A DNA stretch of 64,000 nt from Nonlabens dokdonensis DSW-6 (GTDB lineage: Bacteria > Bacteroidota > Bacteroidia > Flavobacteriales > Flavobacteriaceae), in NCBI RefSeq assembly GCF_000332115.1, contig NC_020156.1, positions 806,001 through 870,000 of the forward strand, given 5' to 3'. Within the stretch, counting starts at the first letter, position 1; every line of letters begins with the position of its first letter. The notes beneath the pieces are model-generated. The model ran no database searches, was not told the origin of the DNA, and saw only the letters and a program-made list of their open reading frames with translations. A program made the translations under genes and the position numbers. Shown here in pieces: positions 37,151 to 44,832 of this stretch.

Positions 37151-38068
37151 TTATTCTCGTTCAATTTTTTCTGCAATACGTAACTTGGCACTTCTTGCTC
37201 TATTATTTACTTTAATTTCTTCTGGAGAAGGTATTATGAGCTTCCCTACTTTTTTAAATGGAACGCTAGACCTACCGAAAACATCCTTCTCTGGCTCACC
37301 TTCAAAAAGCCCATTTCTCATAAACCTTTTCACTGGTCTATCTTCTAGGGAGTGATAAGAAATGACACTCAATCTTCCTCCTACTTTCAATACTTCTTCT
37401 GACTGTCTTAAAAAATCATACAGTACTTCCATCTCTTTGTTCACTTCAATACGTATCGCTTGGAAAACTTGAGCCATAATCTTGTGATGTATGCGTTCTG
37501 GAACTAGAGGTTCACAAATTTCTTTGAGCTGAGCAACCGTATTAATTTCATCATCTTGTCGAGCCGCAACAATCTTTCTAGCTAGTTTAGGAGCAATACG
37601 CAGTTCTCCATATTCTTTAAAAATGCGCACTAAATCTTCTTCTTCATATTGGTTTACCACCACAACAGCATCAAGATCTTGTTCTTGATTCATGCGCATA
37701 TCAAGTCTTGCGTCAAATCTGGTAGAAAATCCTCTAGAGGCTTCATCAAATTGATGTGAGCTCACTCCTAGATCTGCCAGTATTCCATCTACTTCTTTGA
37801 CACCGTAAAGCCTTAAAAACCTCTTCATGTAACCAAAGTTTTGATTGATCAACGTGAAACGCTCATCATCAATAGCATTCTCTAATGCGTCTACATCTTG
37901 ATCAAAGGCAAACAATTTACCTTCTGGACCTAGTCGAGAAAGTATTTCTCGAGAATGCCCACCACCGCCAAAGGTGACATCTACATAAATGCCAGACGGA
38001 TGGATATTTAATCCATCTACCGTTTCTTTTAAGAGAACCGGATTATGATAAGAGATCGGTTGTGTCAT
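37151..38068 (-). CDS. rsmH: 16S rRNA (cytosine-1402-N4)-methyltransferase
   Basis: 305 residues. HNPVLLKETVDGL near residue 8, SAM loop VTFGGGGHSREIL near 30, DLGVSSHQFD near 100 and SYHSLEDRPVKRF near 240 are the RsmH signatures. It methylates C1402 in the ribosomal P site. It overlaps mraZ by 26 bases and ends directly at ftsL. Confidence 0.97.
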   Translation of the reverse strand: MTQPISYHNPVLLKETVDGLNIHPSGIYVDVTFGGGGHSREILSRLGPEGKLFAFDQDVDALENAIDDERFTLINQNFGYMKRFLRLYGVKEVDGILADLGVSSHQFDEASRGFSTRFDARLDMRMNQEQDLDAVVVVNQYEEEDLVRIFKEYGELRIAPKLARKIVAARQDDEINTVAQLKEICEPLVPERIHHKIMAQVFQAIRIEVNKEMEVLYDFLRQSEEVLKVGGRLSVISYHSLEDRPVKRFMRNGLFEGEPEKDVFGRSSVPFKKVGKLIIPSPEEIKVNNRARSAKLRIAEKIERE

Positions 38069-38510
38069 TTCCCATTACTTCTTCAGCGAGATCTGCAAAG
38101 TCATCTAGCGAGTCATCAATAGCCGCTTCATACTTTTCTTTATCCCATATTTCTAAAATGTTCACCGCACTAGATACGGTAACTTCTTTGGTTATTCCTG
38201 CAATGGTAATGAGGTCTTTAGGAATGAGTAATCGCCCATTTGCATCTACCTCAACAGTTTTTACTCCAGCTGTAAAACGACGTATAAAAGCATTGTGCTT
38301 TCTATTAAAACGGTTCAAGCCGTTTAACTTTTCCATCATTTTATTCCATTCTTTCATAGGATAGAGTTCTAAACATGGCTGAAATACAGCTCGTTTTAAA
38401 ACAAAACCTTCCTGCATGACCGGCGACAATTGCTTTTTTAAAGCAACTGGCATCATGAAACGCCCTTTGGCGTCGGCCTTACACTCGTATGTTCCTATGA
38501 AATTGATCAT
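38043..38510 (-). CDS. mraZ: Transcriptional regulator MraZ
   Basis: 155 residues. Two SpoVT/AbrB-like halves are visible, each with the DxKGR-type motif: ADAKGRFMMP near 12 and VDANGRLLIP near 90. MraZ forms ring oligomers, binds direct repeats in its own promoter and controls the dcw cluster. It is first in the cluster here. Three 10-bp-spaced repeats suited to it lie upstream at 38558-38585. Confidence 0.96.
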   Translation of the reverse strand: MINFIGTYECKADAKGRFMMPVALKKQLSPVMQEGFVLKRAVFQPCLELYPMKEWNKMMEKLNGLNRFNRKHNAFIRRFTAGVKTVEVDANGRLLIPKDLITIAGITKEVTVSSAVNILEIWDKEKYEAAIDDSLDDFADLAEEVMGNDTTDLLS

Positions 38511-38539
38511 GTATCAACAGCTGTTTTTGCTATCTCAAT

Positions 38540-38585
38540 CAAAAATATGAAAATTAACTCCACTTTTTACCACAATTTACCACTT
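38540..38585 (-). promoter_or_regulatory. dcw promoter with MraZ-binding repeats
   Basis: Read leftwards, GTGGT/GTGGA repeats occur three times at exact 10-bp spacing (CCAC on the + strand at 38560, 38570 and 38580), and a fourth GTGG lies 17 bases further upstream. About 10 bases later comes -7 element TATTTTTG (38540-38547). Known MraZ sites are TGGGN repeats with 5-base spacers, that is, the same 10-bp period, overlapping the promoter. Confidence 0.75.
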
Positions 38586-38672
38586 TGTTGATAAAACCAC
38601 CCATTTCTGAATAACTACCATAGTTATTAACAATTTGAAAATTAGAATCAAGAAGTGGTTTTTATGTGATCT

Positions 38673-38688
38673 CGCTTTCGCGAAAGCG
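38673..38688. repeat. Dispersed palindrome copy 9 (intergenic)
   Basis: Exact CGCTTTCGCGAAAGCG between the divergent mraZ and alpha/beta hydrolase genes, upstream of both promoters. Confidence 0.95.
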
Positions 38689-38775
38689 AAACTAAAACCA
38701 TCATCAATTTTATTTCTAAACTTTACGACTAGAAAATCATGTAATAAACTCTATCTAAGCTTGATTCAAAACAAC

Positions 38776-38783
38776 TATATTTG
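38776..38783 (+). promoter_or_regulatory. -7 promoter element of the alpha/beta hydrolase gene
   Basis: TATATTTG matches TAnnTTTG, 17 bases before the ATG at 38801. Confidence 0.5.
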
Positions 38784-38800
38784 CGGCTTAGAATTACTTT

Positions 38801-39565
38801 ATGACGCACGATCTCATCAAAGAAGGCAAATTTGAATATTATACTAGTGGTGAAGGAACTCCTATCATAATCCTACATGGATTGATGGGTGGCTTAAGTA
38901 ATTTTGAAGGAGTTATAAATTATTTCCCGCCTAAGGGTTATCAAATTGCCGTTCCTATTTTACCGCTTTATACCACGCCTTTGATAAAGACGAGTGTAGG
39001 AACTTTTGCTAAACACATCAATGCATTTATTGAGCATAAAGGATGGAAAGAAGTGATACTTCTAGGTAATTCTCTCGGTGGCCACATCGGTCTTGTAACC
39101 ACAAAGCTTTTTCCTAAAAAAATAAAAGCTCTTATAATCACAGGTAGTTCTGGATTATATGAAAGTGCTATGGGCGCTAGTTACCCTAAAAAAGGAGACT
39201 ACGAGTATATTAAAGAAAAAAGCCAGGATGTATTTTATGATCCAGCAGTTGCTACTAAAGAGATTGTCGATGAAGTTTTTGCCGTAGTAAATGACCGTAA
39301 TAAACTTCTTAAAACTCTTGCCATCGCAAAAAGCGCCATAAGACATAACATGGCCAAAGATCTTCCTAAAATGAATACGCCTACTTGTATCATTTGGGGA
39401 AAGCAAGACAATGTTACTCCACCTAATGTGGCAGAGGAGTTTCATGAAAAGTTACCAGACAGTGACCTTTTCTGGATTGATAAATGTGGTCATGCTGCTA
39501 TGATGGAGCATCCAGATGAATTCAATGAAATTTTAAACGGCTGGCTTCAAAAGCGCGGATTATAA
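38801..39565 (+). CDS. Alpha/beta-fold hydrolase
   Basis: 254 residues, no signal peptide. Oxyanion loop ILHGLMGG at 24-31, nucleophile elbow GNSLGG near 96, acid Asp in WGKQDNVTP near 205 and catalytic His in CGHAAMMEHP near 232. This is a complete Ser-His-Asp triad, so the enzyme should be active, but the substrate (ester, lactone or other) cannot be told. It lies upstream of engB in the same direction, 83 bases apart, with separate promoter elements. Confidence 0.92.
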   Translation: MTHDLIKEGKFEYYTSGEGTPIIILHGLMGGLSNFEGVINYFPPKGYQIAVPILPLYTTPLIKTSVGTFAKHINAFIEHKGWKEVILLGNSLGGHIGLVTTKLFPKKIKALIITGSSGLYESAMGASYPKKGDYEYIKEKSQDVFYDPAVATKEIVDEVFAVVNDRNKLLKTLAIAKSAIRHNMAKDLPKMNTPTCIIWGKQDNVTPPNVAEEFHEKLPDSDLFWIDKCGHAAMMEHPDEFNEILNGWLQKRGL

Positions 39566-39636
39566 AATAGATTAGATCAGAGCACTTTCTATACATATCT
39601 CTGATAGTACAAAACTTCTAGTCGTAGACTAAACAG

Positions 39637-39644
39637 TATCTTTG
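39637..39644 (+). promoter_or_regulatory. -7 promoter element of engB, predicting a leaderless mRNA
   Basis: TATCTTTG matches TAnnTTTG and ends only 4 bases before the ATG at 39649, so transcription should begin at or next to the start codon. Confidence 0.45.
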
Positions 39645-39648
39645 CCTT

Positions 39649-40251
39649 ATGAAAATTACTAGTGCAGAATTTATAATGTCTAACCAAGATGTTAAGAAAT
39701 GTCCTAATTCTGGTATTCCAGAATATGCATTTATAGGCAGATCTAATGTAGGGAAATCTTCATTGATCAACATGCTGACTAATCATAAGAGCCTTGCCAA
39801 AACCTCTGGTAGACCTGGGAAAACACAATTAATCAATCATTTTTTAATAAATAAATCTTGGCATCTTGTTGATTTACCTGGATACGGTTATGCTCGAGTT
39901 TCAAAAACTAGCAAAGCAAAGTTTCAAAAATTCATCACGAAGTATTTTGAACAACGCAAGCAATTAATTTCTGGTTTTGTACTCGTTGATGTACGTCACG
40001 ATCCTCAACCTATAGATGTTGAGTTTATGGAGTGGCTAGGTGAGAGCGGTATTCCTTTTAGTATTGTTTTTACCAAAGCAGACAAACTAAAGCCTAAAGC
40101 TCTAGAAAGGAATGTAGAGGCTTATAAAAAATTTATGACTGACGGAATGTGGGAAGAAATGCCTCCCTATTTTATAACTAGCTCTAGTGATAAAACTGGA
40201 AGAGAAGAACTTCTAACATATATCGAGGACATCAACGAATCGCTGAAATAG
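39649..40251 (+). CDS. engB: Ribosome biogenesis GTPase YsxC/EngB
   Basis: 200 residues. G1 [12 protein letters not shown] near 30, G3 DLPGYGYAR near 73, G4 TKADK near 145 and G5 TSSSDKTG near 178. EngB is an essential GTPase for assembly of the large ribosomal subunit. An alternative start at Met 10 ([20 protein letters not shown]) would still keep the whole GTPase domain; the first ATG is kept because [10 protein letters not shown] is normal family sequence. Confidence 0.96.
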   Translation: MKITSAEFIMSNQDVKKCPNSGIPEYAFIGRSNVGKSSLINMLTNHKSLAKTSGRPGKTQLINHFLINKSWHLVDLPGYGYARVSKTSKAKFQKFITKYFEQRKQLISGFVLVDVRHDPQPIDVEFMEWLGESGIPFSIVFTKADKLKPKALERNVEAYKKFMTDGMWEEMPPYFITSSSDKTGREELLTYIEDINESLK

Positions 40252-40348
40252 TAGTTGCACTTAAAACTACATACAATGCGTCATTTTCTTTTTACTATTG
40301 TCTCAAAACGACAGTTAATTGAATTATTGCGCAGACTGAGGCTTCAAA

Positions 40349-40600
40349 CTAAAAAACTGGTCTGTCGTTAACGGTGTTTCTGCGTATTTCTCTTAGCATC
40401 TCTTCTATCCCATTAACTTTCATATCATAAACAGATTGCATGTAGTTCCCTAATTTACCTTCAGGAAATCCTTGACGCCTGAACCAAACATAATACGCCT
40501 CGGGCAGTTCACTTAAAAACCTACCCTTATGAGCACCAAATGGCATTTTATACCACGCCATTTCTATCAACAATTTATGATCAAAAAGTGGTTCTTGCAT
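40349..40600 (-). CDS. DUF3820 family protein
   Basis: 83 residues. The family pattern MPFGAHKGRFLSELPEAYY, then FRRQGFPEGKLG is present, giving a small soluble protein. DUF3820 members are of unknown function, sometimes described as putative virulence-associated regulators. Its ATG is only 4 bases from an eight-copy 8-bp tandem repeat that fills the place where promoter and ribosome-binding site should be. Confidence 0.88.
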   Translation of the reverse strand: MQEPLFDHKLLIEMAWYKMPFGAHKGRFLSELPEAYYVWFRRQGFPEGKLGNYMQSVYDMKVNGIEEMLREIRRNTVNDRPVF

Positions 40601-40603
40601 TTG

Positions 40604-40667
40604 TTAGGTGATTAGGTGATTAGGTGATTAGGTGATTAGGTGATTAGGTGATTAGGTGATTAGGTGA
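40604..40667. repeat. Microsatellite, 8 copies of an 8-bp unit
   Basis: TTAGGTGA repeated eight times without a mismatch. It begins 4 bases upstream of the DUF3820 start codon (leftward gene) and lies about 165 bases upstream of the first OMP paralogue promoter (rightward). Confidence 0.97.
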
Positions 40668-40831
40668 AATTGGAAATTTAATCTTACTACAAAGGATCGC
40701 ACATACTAATTGTTTAAAAAAGTTCTGTCTCTTATTTACTTTGATTTTAATGAGTTCAAAATAGATTAAAATTACAATAATAATAATTGAAACGCATCAA
40801 AATTATATTCAAAACAACTCTATTATTCATC

Positions 40832-40839
40832 TAGATTTG
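40832..40839 (+). promoter_or_regulatory. -7 promoter element of the OMP paralogue array
   Basis: TAGATTTG matches TAnnTTTG. The TTG it contains (40837) is the first codon of the longest frame, which is therefore not a real start. The leader to the ATG at 40894 would be about 45 bases. Confidence 0.5.
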
Positions 40840-40893
40840 GCTGCGTTTAAATTATCAATAGTAAGCATTTATTTTATTGTAAGATTCGTTTTC

Positions 40894-41700
40894 ATGGAAG
40901 TTCAAAAAAAATATTTGCAAGTAGTGCAAACAATCTTAATTCTTGCAGTTTTACTCTATTCAACGTTTTCAACCGCACAAGATCTCCAGGAACCAGCATA
41001 CCCAGAGTTTAGTGAATACAAGAAATGGGGTTATCATCTAGGTTTAATGACTTATGAGGCTACTAAAAATGTAAACCCAACTGGACCTTATGTGTTAGAT
41101 CAGGAGGCTCAAAATGGTTTTAGTGTAGGTTTTACTAAACTACTGCGAGCAGAATATAGTGTTTCTTATAAAATAGGGATTTACTATCAGTCCACACCAG
41201 TTTATAAGACGACCTTGTTATTAAGAAATGAAGATGCATTTTTTCAACCTCAACGACCAGATCTCTATAGAGTATCCAGATTTAATTTTCATGTGCCACT
41301 ACTTATTCAGTTTAAAAAACAACTGGACACAAGAATATATTTTAATATAGAAAGTGGAGTGATGCTAGCGTTGATTCCACCTGGTAGCGCTGATTCAAGA
41401 CTAGGCACTTCTGTAACCTCTCCCGAAGACAATAGAGTAGTTTTTGGTATTAGAGCAGAAAATATCACACAATCATGGATTTTACCTAACCTTATTATTT
41501 CTCCTGGTATTTATTACATGACCGAGCCTGCCTTATATCAATTAAACTTTATTTATCAAAATTCTTTAATTAGATATTATGAAGGACAATATGTAGTAGA
41601 TAATCTCGCCGTGTCAGAAAGATCAGAAAGTGACACTACCCTAAGTGGTGATTATATAGGGATAAGTTTTAACATTCATTTACGTAAGAAAAGAAAATAG
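40894..41700 (+). CDS. Outer-membrane beta-barrel-like protein, tandem paralogue 1
   Basis: About 268 residues from the ATG at 40894. A signal peptide ends at STAQ (LAVLLYSTFSTAQ). The mature protein has alternating aromatic/hydrophobic strands, for example FGIRAENITQSWILPNLII, and ends with IGISFNIHLRKKRK. I do not recognise a named family; a small outer-membrane barrel or a barrel-like surface protein is inferred. Compared with paralogues 2 and 3, only the N-terminal export segment (MEVQKKYLQVVQTI) and two short loops differ (after KTTLLL, and after GSADS). Upstream TTG at 40837 is rejected as start. Confidence 0.85.
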   Translation: MEVQKKYLQVVQTILILAVLLYSTFSTAQDLQEPAYPEFSEYKKWGYHLGLMTYEATKNVNPTGPYVLDQEAQNGFSVGFTKLLRAEYSVSYKIGIYYQSTPVYKTTLLLRNEDAFFQPQRPDLYRVSRFNFHVPLLIQFKKQLDTRIYFNIESGVMLALIPPGSADSRLGTSVTSPEDNRVVFGIRAENITQSWILPNLIISPGIYYMTEPALYQLNFIYQNSLIRYYEGQYVVDNLAVSERSESDTTLSGDYIGISFNIHLRKKRK

Positions 41701-41734
41701 TGTATTAACTAATGCAGGTTAGATTTTAAAATAT

Positions 41735-42514
41735 ATGAAAGGTGTGTTCCTAGTATTTGCAGTTTTGCTCTATTCAACGTTTTCAACCGCACAAGATCTC
41801 AAGGAGCCAGCGTACCCAGAATTTAGTGAATACAAGAAATGGGGCTATCACTTAGGATTTATGACTTACGACGCTACTAAAAATGTTAACCCAACTGGAC
41901 CTTATGTGTTAGATCATGAGGCTCAAAATGGTTTTAGTGTAGGTTTTACTAAACTACTGCGAGCAGAATATGCTATTTCTTATAAAGTTGGTATTTACTA
42001 TCAGTCTACACCTGTTTACAAAACTAGTTTACTTTTCGATAGTGACGATACCTTTTTCCAACCACCCTTAAGAAATGACTACAGAGTTTCAAGATTTAAT
42101 TTCCATGTGCCACTCCTTATTCAATTCAAAAAACAACTGGACACAAGAATATATTTTAATATAGAAAGTGGATTAATGTTTGCGTTAATTCCACCTGGTA
42201 GTGCTGATTCCACCTCTATTAGATTTGTAACTTCACTAGAAGATAAAAGAGAGGTTTTTGGAATAAGAGCAGAAAATATCACCCAATCTTGGATTTTACC
42301 TAACCTCATTATATCTCCTGGACTTTATTATATGACCGAGCCAGCTTTATATCAATTAAACTTTATTTATCAAAATTCTTTAATTAGATACTATGAAGGA
42401 CAATATGTAGTAGATAACCTCGCCGTGTCAGAAAGATCAGAAAGTGACACTACCCTAAGTGGCGATTATATAGGGATAAGTTTTAACATTCACTTACGTA
42501 AGAAAAGAAAATAG
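41735..42514 (+). CDS. Outer-membrane beta-barrel-like protein, tandem paralogue 2
   Basis: 259 residues with signal peptide MKGVFLVFAVLLYSTFSTAQ. The mature part is nearly identical to paralogues 1 and 3 except in a first variable loop (SLLFDSDDTFFQPPLRNDY against TLLLRNEDAFFQPQR) and a second (GSADS followed by TSIRFVTSLEDKRE). The 34-base spacers before and after it are almost the same sequence, so each copy is a duplicated gene-plus-spacer unit. All three are probably one transcript. Confidence 0.87.
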   Translation: MKGVFLVFAVLLYSTFSTAQDLKEPAYPEFSEYKKWGYHLGFMTYDATKNVNPTGPYVLDHEAQNGFSVGFTKLLRAEYAISYKVGIYYQSTPVYKTSLLFDSDDTFFQPPLRNDYRVSRFNFHVPLLIQFKKQLDTRIYFNIESGLMFALIPPGSADSTSIRFVTSLEDKREVFGIRAENITQSWILPNLIISPGLYYMTEPALYQLNFIYQNSLIRYYEGQYVVDNLAVSERSESDTTLSGDYIGISFNIHLRKKRK

Positions 42515-42548
42515 CGTATTTACTAATGCAGGTTAGATTTTAAAATAT

Positions 42549-43328
42549 ATGAAAGGTTTGTTCCTAGTAATTGCAGTTCTGCTCTATTCAACGTTTTCAA
42601 CCGCACAAGATCTCCAGGAACCAGCATACCCAGAGTTTAGTGAATACAAGAAATGGGGTTATCATCTAGGTTTAATGACTTATGAGGCTACTAAAAATGT
42701 AAACCCAACTGGACCTTATGTGTTAGATCATGAGGCTCAAAATGGTTTTAGTGTAGGTTTTACAAAACTACTGCGAGCAGAATATAGTGTTTCTTACAAA
42801 ATAGGGATTTACTATCAGTCCACACCAGTTTATAAGACAACTTTGTTATTAAGAAATGAAGATGCATTTTTTCAACCTCAGAGAAGAGATCTTTATAGGG
42901 TTTCTAGATTTAATTTTCATGTGCCGTTACTTATTCAGTTTAAAAAACAGCTAGACACAAGATTATATTTTAATATAGAAAGTGGATTAATGCTTGCGTT
43001 AATTCAACCTGGTAGTGCAGATTCCTTAGTATTGACTCCTGTTACATCATTAGAAGATAAAAGAGTAGTTTTCGGTATAAGAGCAGAAAATATCACACAA
43101 TCATGGATTTTACCTAACCTTATTATTTCTCTTGGTATTTATTATATGACCGAGCCTGCCTTATATCAATTAAACTTTATTTATCAAAATTCTTTAATTA
43201 GATACTATGAAGGAAAATATGTAGTAGATAATCTCGCCGTGTCAGAAAGATCAGAAAGTGACACTACCCTAAGTGGTGATTATATAGGTATAAGTTTTAA
43301 CATTCATTTACGTAAGAAAAACCGTTAA
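42549..43328 (+). CDS. Outer-membrane beta-barrel-like protein, tandem paralogue 3
   Basis: 259 residues with signal peptide MKGLFLVIAVLLYSTFSTAQ. It matches paralogue 1 in the first loop (LLLRNEDAFFQPQR) but has its own second loop (GSADS followed by LVLTPVTSLEDKRV) and resembles paralogue 2 at DHEAQNG and in the signal peptide. This mosaic of shared and private segments suggests recombination among copies. The last residues are KKNR instead of KKRK. Confidence 0.87.
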   Translation: MKGLFLVIAVLLYSTFSTAQDLQEPAYPEFSEYKKWGYHLGLMTYEATKNVNPTGPYVLDHEAQNGFSVGFTKLLRAEYSVSYKIGIYYQSTPVYKTTLLLRNEDAFFQPQRRDLYRVSRFNFHVPLLIQFKKQLDTRLYFNIESGLMLALIQPGSADSLVLTPVTSLEDKRVVFGIRAENITQSWILPNLIISLGIYYMTEPALYQLNFIYQNSLIRYYEGKYVVDNLAVSERSESDTTLSGDYIGISFNIHLRKKNR

Positions 43329-43398
43329 TAATTAGATTCAAAATAACATCCTAATCTTTTAAAAAATAACAATTTTTAGAAGCAAGGTAAATAAATCC

Positions 43399-43450
43399 GA
43401 CTGAGACTGAGACTGAGACTGAGACTGAGACTGAGACTGAGACTGAGACT
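43399..43450. repeat. Microsatellite, 8.7 copies of a 6-bp unit
   Basis: GACTGA repeated eight times plus GACT, without a mismatch, between the convergent ends of OMP paralogue 3 and gldC (16 bases from the gldC stop). Confidence 0.97.
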
Positions 43451-43465
43451 ATAAAACTACTCCTT

Positions 43466-43801
43466 TTACTTGAGATGTAATTTCTCTGCAAAATAATCAC
43501 AGAAGTCTAGCATTGTATCGCGCATCTTATCGTCATTAGTCGCACGGTGATAAGTATCTGCCATGGAGACTAGTGTCTGGTGAAAAAACACACGCATCTC
43601 ATCTACTGGCATATCTTTAGTCCATAGATCTATACGGAAAGCTTCCTTCTCAGCACTATTCCACATAGAAACCATCATGGCTTTTGCTTCGGCAGCGTCT
43701 ACTCCACCATCTGGCGCACTCCATCTTATGTGCTCTGGAACTCGATTTTCATCTAGTTCAATTCCTATTTTTATAGTGGATCTTATTTTTTTATCTGACA
43801 T
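43466..43801 (-). CDS. gldC: Gliding motility protein GldC
   Basis: 111 residues, soluble and acidic. IRSTIKIGIELDENRVPEHIRWSA is the GldC N-terminal signature, followed by a helical part with FHQTLVSMADTYHRAT. GldC increases gliding efficiency and is thought to act with GldB. The ATG shares one base with the gldB stop (TAATG), so the two are translationally coupled. Confidence 0.95.
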   Translation of the reverse strand: MSDKKIRSTIKIGIELDENRVPEHIRWSAPDGGVDAAEAKAMMVSMWNSAEKEAFRIDLWTKDMPVDEMRVFFHQTLVSMADTYHRATNDDKMRDTMLDFCDYFAEKLHLK

Positions 43802-44778
43802 TACTGTAAAGGTTTGTATTTAGAACGTTCAAAAATATCTTCGGCATTCAATTGTATCATGGTTTCTATATCAACTTCATTATTCTCCATGAATGATTTT
43901 ACCATTCTATAGCCTATGTAGCGACCTACGCCACCAGGAGTTTGTTGATCTACTTCGAGGTAGAATTTGGAAAAAGGAGCTGGAAGTATAAAACGGGATA
44001 GCAGCTTAGAATCTGTCTTATAGATCAATTCGTTATCTACAAAATAGCGCCACATTTGAGACTCGTTTTCAACTGTAAAATTATATTTCTCTGGAGTAAA
44101 ACTGAATCGTTGATCACCTGTTGTATGAGGAGCAAAAAGCTCTTGTAAATAATGTAACTTCCCGTGATAAATCATATTACCCAGCAAACTGCGATCAAAA
44201 CTAGGTTCCACAAACAATCTTGAGTAAGCTAGAGCAACATCTGCAGGTAGTTGTTCTCGATTTAAATTTTCTCTTTGATATTTGTTGATTCCTAGATAAA
44301 GTTCATGATCGTCACCTAAATAAGTATCTATAGAAACTATTAATTGGTTTTCAATAGGTATCACTTTCTGTCTGTAATTCACCTCAGAAAGGACTGTAAC
44401 TATGGGCGTAGGTTCAAAATCAGGAAAATAATACACCACGTGTTTCATTACGTTTTCAATATCTTCCTCTATACGACCGTAATCAAATTGAGCATCTTGC
44501 ACTGCTTTCTCCAAAACGTTATAAATGGTGTCTTTACCGCTTAATTTAGAAATCCAGATGCTATCTGCCGTACGTTGTGGAAAAAACATCGGATATTCTT
44601 CCTTTAACCTTGGTAAATCTTGAGCTTCTGAATTAGAGAACTCTTCATGAAATTTACGCAGCTCCACATCTATAGGTATCGCTTTTATCTCAGACTCTAA
44701 TTGCGATGCCGTATTGCATGATAGTAACGCTTTCGCGAAAGCGAGAACAAAAAACATTCTAAATATCTTAACTTTCAT
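43801..44778 (-). CDS. gldB: Gliding motility lipoprotein GldB
   Basis: 325 residues from the ATG at 44776-44778. A lipoprotein signal peptide has Cys 21 in the lipobox LLSC. Conserved GldB segments include YHGKLHYLQELFAP and GGVGRYIGYRMVKSFM near the end. GldB is needed for Bacteroidota gliding. The frame is open to 44859, but that would run into the divergent nadE start, so the extension is rejected. The palindrome falls inside the signal peptide and supplies its AFAKA at 13-17, placing a Lys in the hydrophobic core. Confidence 0.95.
   Translation of the reverse strand: MKVKIFRMFFVLAFAKALLSCNTASQLESEIKAIPIDVELRKFHEEFSNSEAQDLPRLKEEYPMFFPQRTADSIWISKLSGKDTIYNVLEKAVQDAQFDYGRIEEDIENVMKHVVYYFPDFEPTPIVTVLSEVNYRQKVIPIENQLIVSIDTYLGDDHELYLGINKYQRENLNREQLPADVALAYSRLFVEPSFDRSLLGNMIYHGKLHYLQELFAPHTTGDQRFSFTPEKYNFTVENESQMWRYFVDNELIYKTDSKLLSRFILPAPFSKFYLEVDQQTPGGVGRYIGYRMVKSFMENNEVDIETMIQLNAEDIFERSKYKPLQ
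44728..44743. repeat. Dispersed palindrome copy 10 (in gldB signal peptide)
   Basis: Exact CGCTTTCGCGAAAGCG, read as AFAKA four codons before the lipobox Cys of GldB. Confidence 0.95.
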
Positions 44779-44819
44779 ATAGTTATAACTCGCTATAAAT
44801 TGTTTTATTTTTAGACTTG

Positions 44820-44827
44820 CAAAAATA
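44820..44827 (-). promoter_or_regulatory. -7 promoter element of gldB
   Basis: TATTTTTG on the leftward strand matches TAnnTTTG, about 40 bases before the gldB ATG. A one-mismatch element for nadE (TAGACTTG, 44812-44819) abuts it on the other strand. Confidence 0.4.
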
Positions 44828-44832
44828 CGATT

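Noticed and set aside
40837..40893. N-terminal extension of OMP paralogue 1 from a TTG at 40837
   Set aside because: The TTG is part of a perfect -7 promoter element, and the extension would place residues before a normal signal peptide that starts at the ATG at 40894.
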